Shown here: positions 1-9,385 of the stretch, one piece after another
How positions within the stretch are numbered: the stretch's first letter is position 1
How the letters are laid out: each line of letters starts with the position of its first letter
DNA from: Hyphomicrobium sp. CS1BSMeth3
Lineage (GTDB): Bacteria > Pseudomonadota > Alphaproteobacteria > Rhizobiales > Hyphomicrobiaceae
Length of the DNA stretch: 64,000 nucleotides
Assembly (NCBI RefSeq): GCF_900117415.1
Contig: NZ_FPEI01000005.1
Coordinates: 1,116,001 to 1,180,000 of the forward strand
Reading direction: 5' to 3'
Program-made: the position numbers and the translations under genes
Notes under the pieces: generated by a model
The model's database searches: none
Told to the model about the DNA's origin: nothing
What the model saw: only the letters and a program-made list of their open reading frames with translations

Positions 1-1
1 T

Positions 2-148
2 TCATTTGTTGAGATTGCGTCGGCAGCGTCCTGGTGGCTCAGCAGCACAATCGACATTCTCGACGATGCCCTCCTCTGGGCCCTGTGGGACAAAATCGCA
101 GTGTGCGCACGCAGAAGCGTGAACGAGGTTGAAGATGCCGGATCAGTT
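2..148 (+). pseudogene. 3' end of the upstream frame of a DUF4020-like gene, out of frame with the next ORF
   Basis: This frame is open from the left edge and stops at 146-148. It encodes a stretch containing AASWWLSSTIDILDDALLWA followed by LWDKIA. From memory this resembles the segment just before the 'EALN-P-GRLAE' block of DUF4020-type proteins. That block is found one base out of phase in the ORF starting at 129. The simplest reading is one coding sequence broken by a single-base shift around 123-140, with its N-terminal part beyond the window. A sequencing error or two overlapping genes would look the same. Confidence 0.5.
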
Positions 149-1097
149 CACTGAGGCTCTCAATGCGCCAAGCGGGCGGCTTGCAGAAATACTTCTCAAG
201 AAGCTGACGCGGACCGACGACGGCGGGGAGATGTCAGAGGAGATGCAGGCCAGATTCGAGAAACTCATCTGCGCCGAAGGCCAGTTTGGGGACCTGGCAC
301 GTGTGCGCCTTGCGGCGGACGTACCGTTCCTCTTTGACCGCGCACCCAGGTGGACGACCGAGAACATCCTCCCCCTCTTCGACTGGTCTTCTCCCGACGC
401 ACGCGCCGCATGGTCGTCGCGAAAGTATTCCACGAGCATCGGCTCTCCGGAGCTCGTGTCGCTCGTGAAAGAGCCGTTCCTCCAACTGTTCGGTAGGAGT
501 GACATGGAGGAAAATGACATCGAGACGTTTGCCGATTGGCTCGTCGCGATGATGCTCGCGAACCAGTCAGGCGAGACAAACTATCCCATCAACGCCACCG
601 AAGCGCGCGCTTCCTTGCGCCATGCTGGCGCACGAGGCATGCGCATCGTCGCCCATCGCCTCGCTCGGCAGATGGAGAAGGCCGAAGCCGATCAGAAGAT
701 TGAGCAGTGGCGGCATACCGTGGGACCGGTGTTCCAAAGCATCTGGCCGCTCGATGTCGAGCTGCAGTCCCCTTCTTTAACTTTCAAGCTTGTGCAAATC
801 CTTCGCGCGACGGGAGCGGCCTTCCCCGAAGCTGCTGACGTGATTGTGCCGTTCATTCGCCCAGAGGATCCGCGGAGACACACGAGCGTCTACTCAATTT
901 CGAAAGCGCCAGATATCCTATACTCGTCCTCACCTGAGAGAATGCTGGACCTCCTGTCCGCGATCGTCGGCGACGTACCAGGCCGTAGCTTCTACGCCAT
1001 CAACGAAACTCTGGAGCGCATCCGTGGGCACAATGCGCGTCTAGCTGACACACGGAAGTTCCAGAGGCTCGGGGGCGCCGACGTCACCGCACCCTGA
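129..1097 (+). CDS. C-terminal part of a DUF4020-like protein (frequently SIR2-linked family), apparently 5'-truncated by frameshift
   Basis: A 322-residue soluble alpha-helical protein with no signal peptide or membrane segment. It begins with a TTG or ATG (135) codon without a clear ribosome binding site, directly inside the motif EALNAPSGRLAEILLKKL. Later blocks (WPLDVELQSPS, TGAAFPEAADVIVPFI) match my recollection of the C-terminal DUF4020 region of large SIR2-type or NTPase-type proteins that often sit in defence islands. Family identity is from memory and not from a search. The lack of an N-terminal enzyme domain and the good coding potential in the other frame just upstream suggest a broken large gene rather than a complete small one. 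It lies on the island side of the integrase and attachment site, which fits mobile defence cargo. Confidence 0.5.
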   Translation: MKMPDQFTEALNAPSGRLAEILLKKLTRTDDGGEMSEEMQARFEKLICAEGQFGDLARVRLAADVPFLFDRAPRWTTENILPLFDWSSPDARAAWSSRKYSTSIGSPELVSLVKEPFLQLFGRSDMEENDIETFADWLVAMMLANQSGETNYPINATEARASLRHAGARGMRIVAHRLARQMEKAEADQKIEQWRHTVGPVFQSIWPLDVELQSPSLTFKLVQILRATGAAFPEAADVIVPFIRPEDPRRHTSVYSISKAPDILYSSSPERMLDLLSAIVGDVPGRSFYAINETLERIRGHNARLADTRKFQRLGGADVTAP

Positions 1098-1429
1098 GCC
1101 AAAACCATCTGCGTTGCGCGAGGGCGTGAGCAGTGCCTCCTCCAGTTCATAAACGTCGACACGGGGATCTGACCCGGGATTGGGACGGCTATGCCTGAAC
1201 TTCGACCGGAGGTGCGAGACGTCCTCGCAACGTGCTCATACGTGCTCCCGCAGGCTCATGCTTGCGCAAAATTTTTGTGGGGTAAAATGTGGGGTAGGCG
1301 TTTTGGGGAACGCTTTAAACATCAACTAAATCAGTAGTTTAGTGCCATTTCATTGGTGGAGCCGAGGCCAATCAAACACAAAAGCAATTGCCAGTGCCTC
1401 AACATCTTTCGCTCCTTCGTTCGCCGGTG
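1098..1429. other. Intergenic region between convergent genes, no gene seen
   Basis: About 330 bases separate the DUF4020-like ORF from the end of the integrase gene. I see no convincing coding sequence or strong hairpin. A short direct repeat (TGTGGGGTA twice, about 1275-1298) lies in a more AT-rich patch. ORFs reading right through into the integrase region are antisense shadows. Confidence 0.4.
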
Positions 1430-2857
1430 TCACAGTGACAGGGTCTCCATTTGAGGTAGATTGTGCGTTTGTATGGTTTGCTCTTGTTCGGCTTCTGCTG
1501 GCACAGCCAACTCCTTCCGCCGAATGCGCCGCGGAACGGAGCGAATTCGTGCCCTGGCAAGAAGGCTCTTCCGGATGGTGGGTGAACTCTCCCCGGAGAT
1601 GCGATGGACGTGGTCGGCCCATAACTGCATCGCAGAGCGGACAAATTTGTCCATGAGCGCGAAGTTATAGTGGCGCCGGGTTATGCTCTTCGGCTTGTGG
1701 TTGAGAATACGGTCGATGACGTCCGGCCGTACCCCTTGATCGCCAAGCCAGGTTGAGATCGCCGTTCGCATATCGTGGATCGTTACGTCATCGATCTCGA
1801 AGTCAGCTCTGAGGCGGCGCACGGCCTTGCTCACGCTTTCGCCGTGAATGTGTGGGAGACGCGTCTTCCCTTCCGGATCCCCTTTCTTGGGGGCGGCAGG
1901 GAAAACGAATGGCGATTTGCCCGCCAGGGCGACCGCTTCCCTGAAAAGCGTGACCGCCTGTTTCGATAGTGGCACGACCTGCGCCTTGCGATTCTTAGTG
2001 CGTCCCCGCACAACTCGCCCGGAGCGGCGAGTGTGCCCTGCTAGGGTCCAAATGGGCGTCTTACCGTCAAGCTCCAGCTCTGAAAGGCGAGCGCCTGCGA
2101 CCTCCGTGCGGCGCTGCCCAGTGAGTATTGCGAGTTGCAGGATTAGCCGCATGCGCTTCGACAGCCACGCCTTTTTGGATTTGGTGGCGCGCCAGAAAGC
2201 ACTCATTTCTTTGTCGCTGAGTACGCGATCTCGCTCCACACTTGAAGATCGCTTTCCCAGACCTGCGGTCGGGTTCGCCGTCATGGCATGCCGTTTGCGT
2301 CCCCAAGCGAACACGCCGCTGATCGCTGATTTGGTCCGATCCGCTTGGACCAACGAGCCGCGGTTCTCAATCTTGTCGAGTATGGGGACGATCTGTGCTG
2401 GTGTGACCTCATCAGCCGGGAGATTGCCGATCGCGGAATAGACGTCTGCCTCGAGTGCCTCGCGATAGAGTTTCTTTGAGCTGTCAGCTAGATCCGGGTC
2501 GCGATTGAAGCGATCTTCGGCAAGCTCCTTGAACGTGATGGCCGTCAACCGCTCTTCGGCGACCGCGACCGGATCGATGCCGTCAGCGATCTCGCGGCGT
2601 TTTTCGTCAGCGATGTCACTGGCCTTGTAGACGGTGATAGCGTCGCGGCGTCCGATCGCGAGCTTGCGGTGTATGCGCTTTGCGCCGACCTCGATTTCAT
2701 AGCGAAGGACGTATGTCCCGACTCCCGACTCGCGAACGATGAGTTTCAGACCGCGTTCAGTCGCGATTTGATACTCGGTTCGCTTCTTATCGATCGCCTT
2801 TGCAGCGAGCGCAGCCTTATCGTTCAATGGCAGAACGTGATTTGCCTTCTTTGCCAT
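1430..2857 (-). CDS. Tyrosine recombinase / site-specific integrase of the P4 (DUF4102) type
   Basis: A 475-residue integrase that would catalyse integration and excision of the element on its left. The N-terminal 100 residues resemble the DUF4102 arm-binding domain (GVGTYVLRYE, KLAIGRR). A core-binding domain follows and then the catalytic domain. The catalytic residues are visible: Arg in TGQRRTEV, the HxxR pair in IHDMRTAIS, His in ILNHKP and the tyrosine nucleophile in RRHYNF. An arginine-rich tail of about 75 residues follows the tyrosine. The gene reads leftwards, with its start about 200 bases from the tRNA-Pro fragment at 3061-3106, the usual arrangement of an island integrase beside its attachment site. 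It appears intact. Family assignment is firm; whether it is active is unknown. Confidence 0.93.
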   Translation of the reverse strand: MAKKANHVLPLNDKAALAAKAIDKKRTEYQIATERGLKLIVRESGVGTYVLRYEIEVGAKRIHRKLAIGRRDAITVYKASDIADEKRREIADGIDPVAVAEERLTAITFKELAEDRFNRDPDLADSSKKLYREALEADVYSAIGNLPADEVTPAQIVPILDKIENRGSLVQADRTKSAISGVFAWGRKRHAMTANPTAGLGKRSSSVERDRVLSDKEMSAFWRATKSKKAWLSKRMRLILQLAILTGQRRTEVAGARLSELELDGKTPIWTLAGHTRRSGRVVRGRTKNRKAQVVPLSKQAVTLFREAVALAGKSPFVFPAAPKKGDPEGKTRLPHIHGESVSKAVRRLRADFEIDDVTIHDMRTAISTWLGDQGVRPDVIDRILNHKPKSITRRHYNFALMDKFVRSAMQLWADHVHRISGESSPTIRKSLLARARIRSVPRRIRRKELAVPAEAEQEQTIQTHNLPQMETLSL

Positions 2858-3307
2858 CCTACTAGGCCCTTGAGCTAATACGCGGCCAATTGGTTCGTAG
2901 ACGGATTAATTGGGACGCATATGGGACGCAAAAAGTGGGAGCTAGATGAGATTTTCTGATGCTAGCTGAGGAAGGAAAATGGAGTCAATGGATTGATTTA
3001 TAATATGAAATGTCTCTCATAGCTTCTCAGGAAGTGTCAGATTTTTGCAACGCTCATCAAACTGGGGGACTGGGGGTCGAGAGTTCGAATCTCTCCGCTC
3101 CGACCATTAAAAATCAAGTAGTTAGGCCATGCCCTGATTTTTTCGGCACGCCTGCTGGGTCACGATTGGGTCACGGCTGGACACCCACTCGCAGGTGCGA
3201 CGCAGATTACGGATGTGCGCAGGCAAATCCGACGTTTAGGGTTCTTTCCGCGGCACGGATACAGCTAGGCGCAATTTGCCATGCCGCTCGTTCGATGCCG
3301 CCCCTGC
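2858..3307. other. Integrase promoter region and element/chromosome junction
   Basis: This 450-base stretch has no supported gene. The first 200 bases, upstream of the integrase, are clearly richer in A and T than the surroundings, as expected for integrase control regions. The tRNA 3' fragment lies at 3061-3106, and beyond it the base composition returns to that of the chromosome. Confidence 0.5.
3061..3106 (+). other. Putative attachment site: displaced 3' part of a tRNA-Pro gene
   Basis: Positions 3079-3095 form a perfect T arm (GAGAG, loop TTCGAAT, CTCTC). It is followed by the acceptor strand CGCTCCG, discriminator A and encoded CCA (3096-3106). G72 with A73 and the GGGGTCG variable region are typical of proline tRNAs. 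No partner CGGAGCG acceptor strand or D arm exists upstream, so this is not a complete tRNA. It is the fragment left when an integrase recombines into a tRNA 3' end. The 8-base unit ACTGGGGG is tandemly duplicated at 3061-3076. The intact tRNA would lie left of the window at the other end of the element. Confidence 0.72.
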
Positions 3308-4456
3308 TCAGGTCCGTTTGCCCAAACGGGCGTACTCCTCAGCCGTCAGTCCATACGTCCAGGCGACGGCTTCCCGAGCTGTGCGCATCTGAGATGGTAC
3401 ACGCAGAAAATATGTTTTGTGGGTGCCGTCGGGCTCGGCAGTTCCGTTCCTCACCTCGACAGCCGCCCAGGCACCGGTGAGGGAGGTGGGATATCCCCAC
3501 CGCTTGCGCCAGAGAACGCCGCACTCATCTTCGTGGACACGCGACGGCACACCGCTCTTCACGAAGCGTTCCGGCGTCATGATGTCGATCATGCAGTTGC
3601 GCAGGGCGGGATCCAGGGTGGAGGCAATGGCCGATCGCGTGATCCGCTCGGGCTCCTCAATCAGCCAGGCGGGAATCGGCACGCCTCGCCAGGCATAGGT
3701 GGACCAACCGTCGCGATAGCGTAGTGCGGGTCCGTCCGGACCATGCAGGTGACCCGTGGCATCGAGGCGCAACAGGTTCGGGCGCTCCGCGATCCAGCAC
3801 ACGCGCTTATGCGGAACGATCCAGCCGGCCGACGCGCCGATACGCCAGAGACCATGCAGGGAGCCCGTCACATCTTTCCGCGGCAGGACGTCGTGGAGAT
3901 ATTCATAGATGGCCAGCGATGTGAGCTGACTCGGGCCAATGGCGATCTCGTCGAAGCTCCACCTGGGCAAGAGCCGCGATTGCCCGCGCAGTCTTAGCAG
4001 GACGTGACGGACGCGTACGCCCAGTTGTGAGAGGGCTTCGCTCACGGCGTTGTCTACGCGCTCATTGATATCCGCGGCTGCCTGTCTGCACTTCTCGTAC
4101 TCGTTGGTCGCCGTGCTTGCGCGCGAGAGATTGGCCAACTGCCTCTCGGCAATCGGGATCTCGTTGCGATAGATCTCGGACAGCAGGATGATCTTCTGCT
4201 GCAGATCGAAGTGGAGCTCGTTCCTGACGTTGGCCCCGATCACGGCATCGGCCGATGCCGAGGCCAACTGCGCCGCGATTTCGACGGGGCCGCCGCACCA
4301 CACGATCGTGTCGGGTGGTGCGAGATTGGCAGCGCGATAGGCGCGGTGAATGCTTTCCTCTGCCGCTGACCGGTCGGCAGGCTCGCAGGAAAGATGCCTG
4401 ATAGCCCAACTATTGAAGTAGTCTTTCAGACCTGCGAGCGGATCAGGAGCCGACAT
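3308..4456 (-). CDS. DUF6745-like protein of unknown function
   Basis: A 382-residue cytosolic protein without signal or membrane segments. The C-terminal half carries a pattern I associate with DUF6745. It contains a block around CWIAERPNLLRLDATGHLHG with GPALRYRDGW, then GVPIPAWLIEEPERIT, DECGVLWR, and a final stretch with EVRNGTAEPDGTHKTYFLRV followed by TAREAVAWTYGL. The N-terminal half is a helical region with no family I recognise. No catalytic motif is evident and the biochemical role is unknown. It starts 6 bases after the stop of the preceding gene on the same strand, so the two are almost certainly co-transcribed, and this pairing recurs in the family as far as I recall. It is the first chromosomal gene outside the attachment site. 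Confidence 0.7.
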   Translation of the reverse strand: MSAPDPLAGLKDYFNSWAIRHLSCEPADRSAAEESIHRAYRAANLAPPDTIVWCGGPVEIAAQLASASADAVIGANVRNELHFDLQQKIILLSEIYRNEIPIAERQLANLSRASTATNEYEKCRQAAADINERVDNAVSEALSQLGVRVRHVLLRLRGQSRLLPRWSFDEIAIGPSQLTSLAIYEYLHDVLPRKDVTGSLHGLWRIGASAGWIVPHKRVCWIAERPNLLRLDATGHLHGPDGPALRYRDGWSTYAWRGVPIPAWLIEEPERITRSAIASTLDPALRNCMIDIMTPERFVKSGVPSRVHEDECGVLWRKRWGYPTSLTGAWAAVEVRNGTAEPDGTHKTYFLRVPSQMRTAREAVAWTYGLTAEEYARLGKRT

Positions 4457-4462
4457 GAGCTC

Positions 4463-4909
4463 TTAGTCCTCGACGAATCCGGCCCGATCTTGAAGAGCGG
4501 CGTCCAGAGGCTCTAGTTGCCGTTGCCGCCGGATGCGGTATGTGCCCGCTGGAAGCGTGATGGTTGCGTGCTCTTCATGCTCGAGACGCGCTGTCGGGCT
4601 TTCAACGCGCACGTGCGTCACATACAGGCCGCCCGGGACGTCTCTCGCGAGAGCATCGTCGCGATACATGAGAATGGACCCGACGAGGCGGTGATGATGT
4701 CCGGTGGCTTCGCCCTCGGCGACGATCACGGACTCGCCTCGTTCTGATCGGCCAACGATTCCATCGATCGGGAGGGCAGCATCGATACGTTCGATGAGGA
4801 TGTCGCCCTGCGCGTACAGACGGAGCTCGGTTGGACGACCGTCTGTTGCGTCACGCGTATTCTGGAAGGTTGCGGCCTGCGGGGTCGCTGACAGTGTGCG
4901 CCTGTACAT
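4463..4909 (-). CDS. Small histidine-rich protein, partner of the DUF6745-like gene
   Basis: A 148-residue protein of unknown function. The ATG at 4909 is chosen because AGGAGG sits at the right distance upstream. Longer in-frame starts would add an arginine-rich, non-conserved N-terminus. The conserved part begins LYAQGDILIERIDAALP and has two His clusters, EGEATGHHHRL and LEHEEHATITLPAG, ending YRIRRQRQLEP. The spacing of GHHH and HEEH in a predicted beta-rich domain suggests a metal site, but this is inference. It is first in a two-gene operon with the DUF6745-like gene. Confidence 0.72.
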   Translation of the reverse strand: MYRRTLSATPQAATFQNTRDATDGRPTELRLYAQGDILIERIDAALPIDGIVGRSERGESVIVAEGEATGHHHRLVGSILMYRDDALARDVPGGLYVTHVRVESPTARLEHEEHATITLPAGTYRIRRQRQLEPLDAALQDRAGFVED

Positions 4910-5336
4910 GTTCCGCCTCCTGTCGTGGATCTTTGGATCCGGAAAGGATCGACCTCGCCGTATAGGAAATCGAGGGGGGCGGAGCGGCTTTCGCATAAAT
5001 AAGAAATATAGGTGTAGGCGCACGATCGGCTGCGACCGTATTCCGCGCGCGTGCGGCAACACTCGAAGAAAAGGCGCTCGCCGCCGACCGTCCTTCACAC
5101 ATGGCGTCAGGAGATGGCCGCTTTTGGGGGCGCGCGCTTGCCTAAAGAAGCTGGGCGGTGGCCCTCATATATAGTTCCTATGCGATCGCCCCGCCGCTCC
5201 CTCTCGATTTCATATGCCGTCCCGCACAAGTATGTGCCGGCATCGGTGTATTGGCCCTGATCTTCAGACCAAGACCGTGCGCTTCGCGGCTCTCGTCAGC
5301 CGGCATCCTTTGCGCACGGATCGCAAGGAGCAACCC
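4910..5336. other. Divergent intergenic region between the DUF6745 pair and the kdp operon
   Basis: This 427-base region must contain promoters for both the leftward pair and the rightward kdp operon. AT-rich patches at 4995-5015 and 5168-5180 are the only candidates I see, and I cannot identify a KdpE operator by eye. No supported gene. Confidence 0.35.
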
Positions 5337-5420
5337 ATGCTGGACGTGATCTTTCTGGTTGGTGGCATCGGCTTCTTCGCCGTCGCCATCGCTTATGCCT
5401 ACGCCTGCGATCATCTGTAA
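5337..5420 (+). CDS. 27-residue membrane microprotein upstream of kdpF
   Basis: The ATG is preceded by AAGGAG. The product begins [20 protein letters not shown] and ends AYACDHL: a single hydrophobic helix with an acidic or polar C-terminal tip. The stop is followed within 10 bases by the kdpF start, whose ribosome binding site (GGAGG) immediately follows this stop, so the genes are translationally close. Similar small ORFs stand before kdpF in other alphaproteobacteria as far as I recall. Function is unknown; a stabilising role in the Kdp complex, like that of KdpF, is an inference. Confidence 0.65.
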   Translation: MLDVIFLVGGIGFFAVAIAYAYACDHL

Positions 5421-5429
5421 GGAGGTCCC

Positions 5430-5519
5430 ATGCTCGTCGAATACATTCTCGGCGGTGCCGTGACCGCGGCGGTGCTGCTCTACCTCGTCTATGCGCTGCT
5501 GCGTCCCGAGCGGTTCTGA
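5430..5519 (+). CDS. kdpF: KdpF, small subunit of the Kdp potassium-transporting ATPase
   Basis: A 29-residue peptide starting [14 protein letters not shown] and ending LLRPERF, the usual KdpF form of one hydrophobic helix finishing in an Arg-Pro-Glu-Arg-Phe-like tail. KdpF stabilises the KdpABC complex in the inner membrane. The start follows GGAGG by five bases, and kdpA begins 14 bases after the stop. Confidence 0.88.
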   Translation: MLVEYILGGAVTAAVLLYLVYALLRPERF

Positions 5520-5533
5520 GCGAGGTACCACGC

Positions 5534-7237
5534 ATGACCATCGTCGGCTGGATTCAGATCGTCGCCTTTTGCGCTCTCGTCGTTGCGCTCGCGAAACCGC
5601 TCGGCGGCTACATGACGCGCGTCTTCACTGGTGAGAGAACCTTCCTGTCGCCCGTCCTGCGGCCGCTCGAGACCGGCCTTTACGCACTGGCCGGCATCGA
5701 CGCCAAGCGCGAACAGCATTGGCTCACCTATGGCATCGCCATGCTGCTCTTCAATGCAATCGGCTTTCTCAGCCTTTACGTGCTGCTGCGCCTTCAGGCC
5801 GGCCTGCCGCTCAATCCGGCGGGCCAGTCGGCCGTGGCGCCCGATCTCGCCTTCAACACCGCCGTGAGCTTCGTCACCAATACCAACTGGCAGAACTACG
5901 GTGGCGAGACGACGATGTCCTATCTCTCGCAGATGCTCGGAATGACCGTGCAGAATTTCGCCTCGGCGGCGACAGGGATCGTGCTGGCGGTCGCGCTCAT
6001 CCGCGGCTTCTCGCGTGTGTCGGCGGCGACGGTCGGCAATTTCTGGGTCGACCTGACCCGCTGTACGCTCTACGTCCTGCTGCCGATCTGCATAGTCCTC
6101 ACGCTGTTCTTGGTCTGGCAGGGCGTTCCGCAGACGCTCGGTGCATATGTCGATGCAGCGACCCTCGAGGGGGCCACGCAGACCATCGCCGTCGGGCCTG
6201 CGGCCTCGCAGATCGCAATAAAGATGCTCGGCACCAACGGCGGCGGCTTCTTCAATGCCAATGCGGCCCATCCGTTCGAGAACCCGACCGCATTGTCGAA
6301 CTTCGTGCAGATGCTGTCCATTTTCGCTATCGGCGCTGCGCTCACCAACGTGTTCGGCCGCATGGTCGGCAACCAGCGCCAGGGCTGGGCGATCCTCGCC
6401 GTCATGGGCGTGCTGTTCATCGCCGGCGTCACCGTCGCCTACTGGGCGGAAGCGCACGGCAATGATGCCTTTTCGGCGCTTGGTCTCACTGGCGGCAACA
6501 TGGAGGGCAAGGAGGTCCGCTTCGGCATCGTCGCCTCCGCGCTCTTTGCGGTTGTGACGACGGCAGCGTCGTGTGGCGCCGTCAATGCCATGCACGACAG
6601 CTTCACGGCCCTCGGCGGCATGATCCCGCTCATCAATATGCAGCTCGGCGAGGTCATCGTCGGCGGTGTCGGCGCCGGCCTCTACGGGATGCTGCTGTTC
6701 GTCGTCATCGCCATTTTCGTCGCCGGCCTGATGGTCGGGCGCACGCCGGAGTACGTCGGCAAAAAGATCGAAGCCAAAGAGGTGAAGATGGCCATGCTCG
6801 CCATCCTGATCCTGCCGCTGATGTATCTCGGCTGGACGGCGGCTGCTGTCGTCATTCCCTCGGCCGCCGCCTCGATGGCCAATCCCGGACCGCACGGCTT
6901 CTCCGAGGTGCTCTATGCCTATACCTCGCAGACCGCCAACAACGGATCGGCTTTCGCCGGCCTCACCGGCAACACGCTCTGGTACAACACGACCGGTGCC
7001 ATCGCCATGCTGGTCGGCCGCTTCCTGATGATTGTTCCGGCGCTGGCGATCGCCGGATCTCTGGCGGCAAAGAAAAGTGTGCCGCCCTCCTCGGGAACCT
7101 TCCCGACCACCGGCGCTCTGTTCGTCGGCCTCGTCGTCGGCGTGATCCTGATCGTCGGCGGCCTCACCTTCTTCCCAGCCCTCGCGCTCGGCCCCATCGT
7201 CGAGCATCTGGCCATGCGCGCCGGGACGGCATTCTGA
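5534..7237 (+). CDS. kdpA: KdpA, potassium-translocating subunit of the Kdp ATPase
   Basis: A 567-residue integral membrane protein of the SKT channel superfamily. It carries the K+ selectivity filters and translocates K+ while KdpB hydrolyses ATP. Visible family blocks include [18 protein letters not shown], the loop around [32 protein letters not shown] and [11 protein letters not shown], corresponding to the pore-loop repeats. Length is normal for the family. It is the third ORF of the kdp operon and is followed after 22 bases by kdpB. Confidence 0.97.
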   Translation: MTIVGWIQIVAFCALVVALAKPLGGYMTRVFTGERTFLSPVLRPLETGLYALAGIDAKREQHWLTYGIAMLLFNAIGFLSLYVLLRLQAGLPLNPAGQSAVAPDLAFNTAVSFVTNTNWQNYGGETTMSYLSQMLGMTVQNFASAATGIVLAVALIRGFSRVSAATVGNFWVDLTRCTLYVLLPICIVLTLFLVWQGVPQTLGAYVDAATLEGATQTIAVGPAASQIAIKMLGTNGGGFFNANAAHPFENPTALSNFVQMLSIFAIGAALTNVFGRMVGNQRQGWAILAVMGVLFIAGVTVAYWAEAHGNDAFSALGLTGGNMEGKEVRFGIVASALFAVVTTAASCGAVNAMHDSFTALGGMIPLINMQLGEVIVGGVGAGLYGMLLFVVIAIFVAGLMVGRTPEYVGKKIEAKEVKMAMLAILILPLMYLGWTAAAVVIPSAAASMANPGPHGFSEVLYAYTSQTANNGSAFAGLTGNTLWYNTTGAIAMLVGRFLMIVPALAIAGSLAAKKSVPPSSGTFPTTGALFVGLVVGVILIVGGLTFFPALALGPIVEHLAMRAGTAF

Positions 7238-7259
7238 GAGAACCACTCGGAGTCACTGC

Positions 7260-9374
7260 ATGCAGACCTCCACCATGCTCCGTAAGGCGACCCCCACCAC
7301 GGCTCTCCTCGATGCGCGGATCATCCTGCCGGCGATCCGATCGGCCTTCGTCAAGCTCGATCCTCGGGTGCAGATACGGAACCCGGTGATGTTCGTGCTC
7401 GAGGTCGTCTCGATTCTGACCGCCATCGTCCTGATCCGGGACCTGGTGATCGGCGGCCAGAATGTCGGCTTCACGTTCCAGATCGTCCTGTGGCTCTGGT
7501 TCACGCTGCTGTTCGCGAACTTCGCAGAAGCCGTGGCTGAAGGGCGCGGCAAGGCGCAGGCCGATACGCTGCGCCGCCAGCGCACGGAGACGCAGGCCAA
7601 GCGACTGCGGAATGAAAGCAAGCGGCAGTACGAGCTGGTTTCGGGCACCGACCTCGAAGTTGGTGACATCGTGCTCGTTGAAGCCGGCGACCTCATTCCG
7701 TCGGACGGCGAGGTGATCGAAGGTGTGGCTTCGGTCAACGAGGCCGCGATCACCGGCGAGTCGGCTCCCGTCATTCGCGAGTCCGGCGGCGACCGCTCGG
7801 CCGTCACGGGTGGCACGCAGGTGCTCTCGGATTGGATTGTCGTGCGCATCACGGCGGCGCCCGGATCGACGTTTCTCGATCGGATGATCAGGCTCGTCGA
7901 GGGAGCCGAGCGTCAGAAGACGCCCAACGAGATCGCGCTGAACATTCTTCTGGTCGGTTTGACGATCATTTTCGTCATCGCCACTGCCACCATTCCGAGC
8001 TACGTGAACTATGCCGGCGGCACTGTCTCGCTAGTCGTGCTGGCGGCTTTGTTCGTGACGCTCATTCCGACCACCATCGGCGCACTGCTCTCGGCCATCG
8101 GCATTGCCGGCATGGATCGTCTCGTCCGGTTCAACGTGCTTGCCATGTCGGGCCGGGCTGTCGAGGCTGCTGGCGACGTCGATACGCTGCTGCTCGACAA
8201 GACCGGCACGATTACGCTCGGCAATCGTCAGGCGACCGAGTTCAAGCCTCTGCGCGGCGTGAGCGAGCAGGATCTTGCCGATGCGGCGCAGCTTGCCTCG
8301 CTCGCCGATGAGACGCCGGAAGGGCGCTCCATCGTCGTGCTGGCCAAGGAGAAGTACGGTATCCGCGGGCGCGACGTGAGCGAGCTCAGCGCGCGGTTCA
8401 TACCATTCTCAGCGCAGACGCGGATGAGCGGCGTCGTGCTCGGCACGACCTCGATCCGTAAGGGCGCCGTCGACGCGATCCTCGGCTATCTCAATGGCGG
8501 ATCGGGGCGCGGGCATGGGGACGTCCAGGTCGCCACCAAGCCTCTGGTCAGCGCCGAGACCGCGCGCGAGATTCGCGCTATGGCCGACGATGTCGCCAAA
8601 TCCGGCGGCACGCCGCTTGCCGTCGCGCGCGATGGCCGCTTGCTCGGCATCATCCACCTCAAGGATATCGTCAAGGGTGGGATCCGCGAGCGCTTCGCCG
8701 AGCTGAGGCGGATGGGCATTCGCACGATCATGATCACCGGCGACAACCCTACGACGGCGGCGGCGATCGCGGCGGAGGCCGGGGTCGACGACTTCCTCGC
8801 CCAGGCCACGCCCGAAGACAAGCTCAGGCTCATTCGTGCCGAGCAGGAAAAGGGAAAGCTGGTCGCCATGTGTGGCGACGGCACGAACGATGCCCCCGCT
8901 CTTGCGCAGGCCGATGTCGGCGTCGCCATGAACACCGGCACGCAGGCGGCCCGCGAGGCCGGCAACATGATCGACCTGGATTCCAACCCGACCAAGCTGA
9001 TCGAGGTGGTCGAGATCGGCAAGCAGCTCCTGATGACGCGCGGCGCGCTCACTACCTTCTCGATCGCCAACGACGTCGCGAAGTACTTCGCCATCATCCC
9101 CGCAATGTTCGTGGTGTTCTATCCGCAGCTTCAGGCGCTCAACATCATGAACCTGACGACGCCGCAGAGTGCGATCCTGTCGGCCATCATCTTCAACGCG
9201 CTGATCATCATTGCGTTGATCCCGCTGGCACTGAAGGGTGTTGCTTTCCGCCCGATCGGCGCCGGTCCGCTGCTGCGGCGCAATTTGCTGATCTACGGCC
9301 TCGGCGGGATCCTCATCCCGTTCGTTGGCATCAAGGCGATCGACGTGGTCGTCACGACCCTGCATCTCGTCTGA
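7260..9374 (+). CDS. kdpB: KdpB, catalytic P-type ATPase subunit of the Kdp system
   Basis: A 704-residue P1A-type ATPase that energises high-affinity K+ uptake. It shows the actuator motif TGESAPV, the phosphorylation motif DKTGT with the aspartate at residue 313, the nucleotide-binding KGAVDAI and the hinge [12 protein letters not shown]. Membrane helices flank these domains. No truncation or missing residue is apparent. It depends on KdpA, KdpC and KdpF for assembly in the inner membrane. Confidence 0.97.
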   Translation: MQTSTMLRKATPTTALLDARIILPAIRSAFVKLDPRVQIRNPVMFVLEVVSILTAIVLIRDLVIGGQNVGFTFQIVLWLWFTLLFANFAEAVAEGRGKAQADTLRRQRTETQAKRLRNESKRQYELVSGTDLEVGDIVLVEAGDLIPSDGEVIEGVASVNEAAITGESAPVIRESGGDRSAVTGGTQVLSDWIVVRITAAPGSTFLDRMIRLVEGAERQKTPNEIALNILLVGLTIIFVIATATIPSYVNYAGGTVSLVVLAALFVTLIPTTIGALLSAIGIAGMDRLVRFNVLAMSGRAVEAAGDVDTLLLDKTGTITLGNRQATEFKPLRGVSEQDLADAAQLASLADETPEGRSIVVLAKEKYGIRGRDVSELSARFIPFSAQTRMSGVVLGTTSIRKGAVDAILGYLNGGSGRGHGDVQVATKPLVSAETAREIRAMADDVAKSGGTPLAVARDGRLLGIIHLKDIVKGGIRERFAELRRMGIRTIMITGDNPTTAAAIAAEAGVDDFLAQATPEDKLRLIRAEQEKGKLVAMCGDGTNDAPALAQADVGVAMNTGTQAAREAGNMIDLDSNPTKLIEVVEIGKQLLMTRGALTTFSIANDVAKYFAIIPAMFVVFYPQLQALNIMNLTTPQSAILSAIIFNALIIIALIPLALKGVAFRPIGAGPLLRRNLLIYGLGGILIPFVGIKAIDVVVTTLHLV

Positions 9375-9385
9375 GGAGAAGCACC

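Noticed and set aside
3030-3106. A complete tRNA-Pro gene
   Set aside because: T arm, acceptor 3' strand and CCA are perfect, but no D arm, no paired anticodon stem and no CGGAGCG acceptor strand exist upstream.
5489-7246. 585-codon open frame on the minus strand opposite kdpA
   Set aside because: Low-complexity Asp/Glu/Arg/His-rich translation typical of antisense frames in GC-rich genes; kdpA on the other strand is certain.
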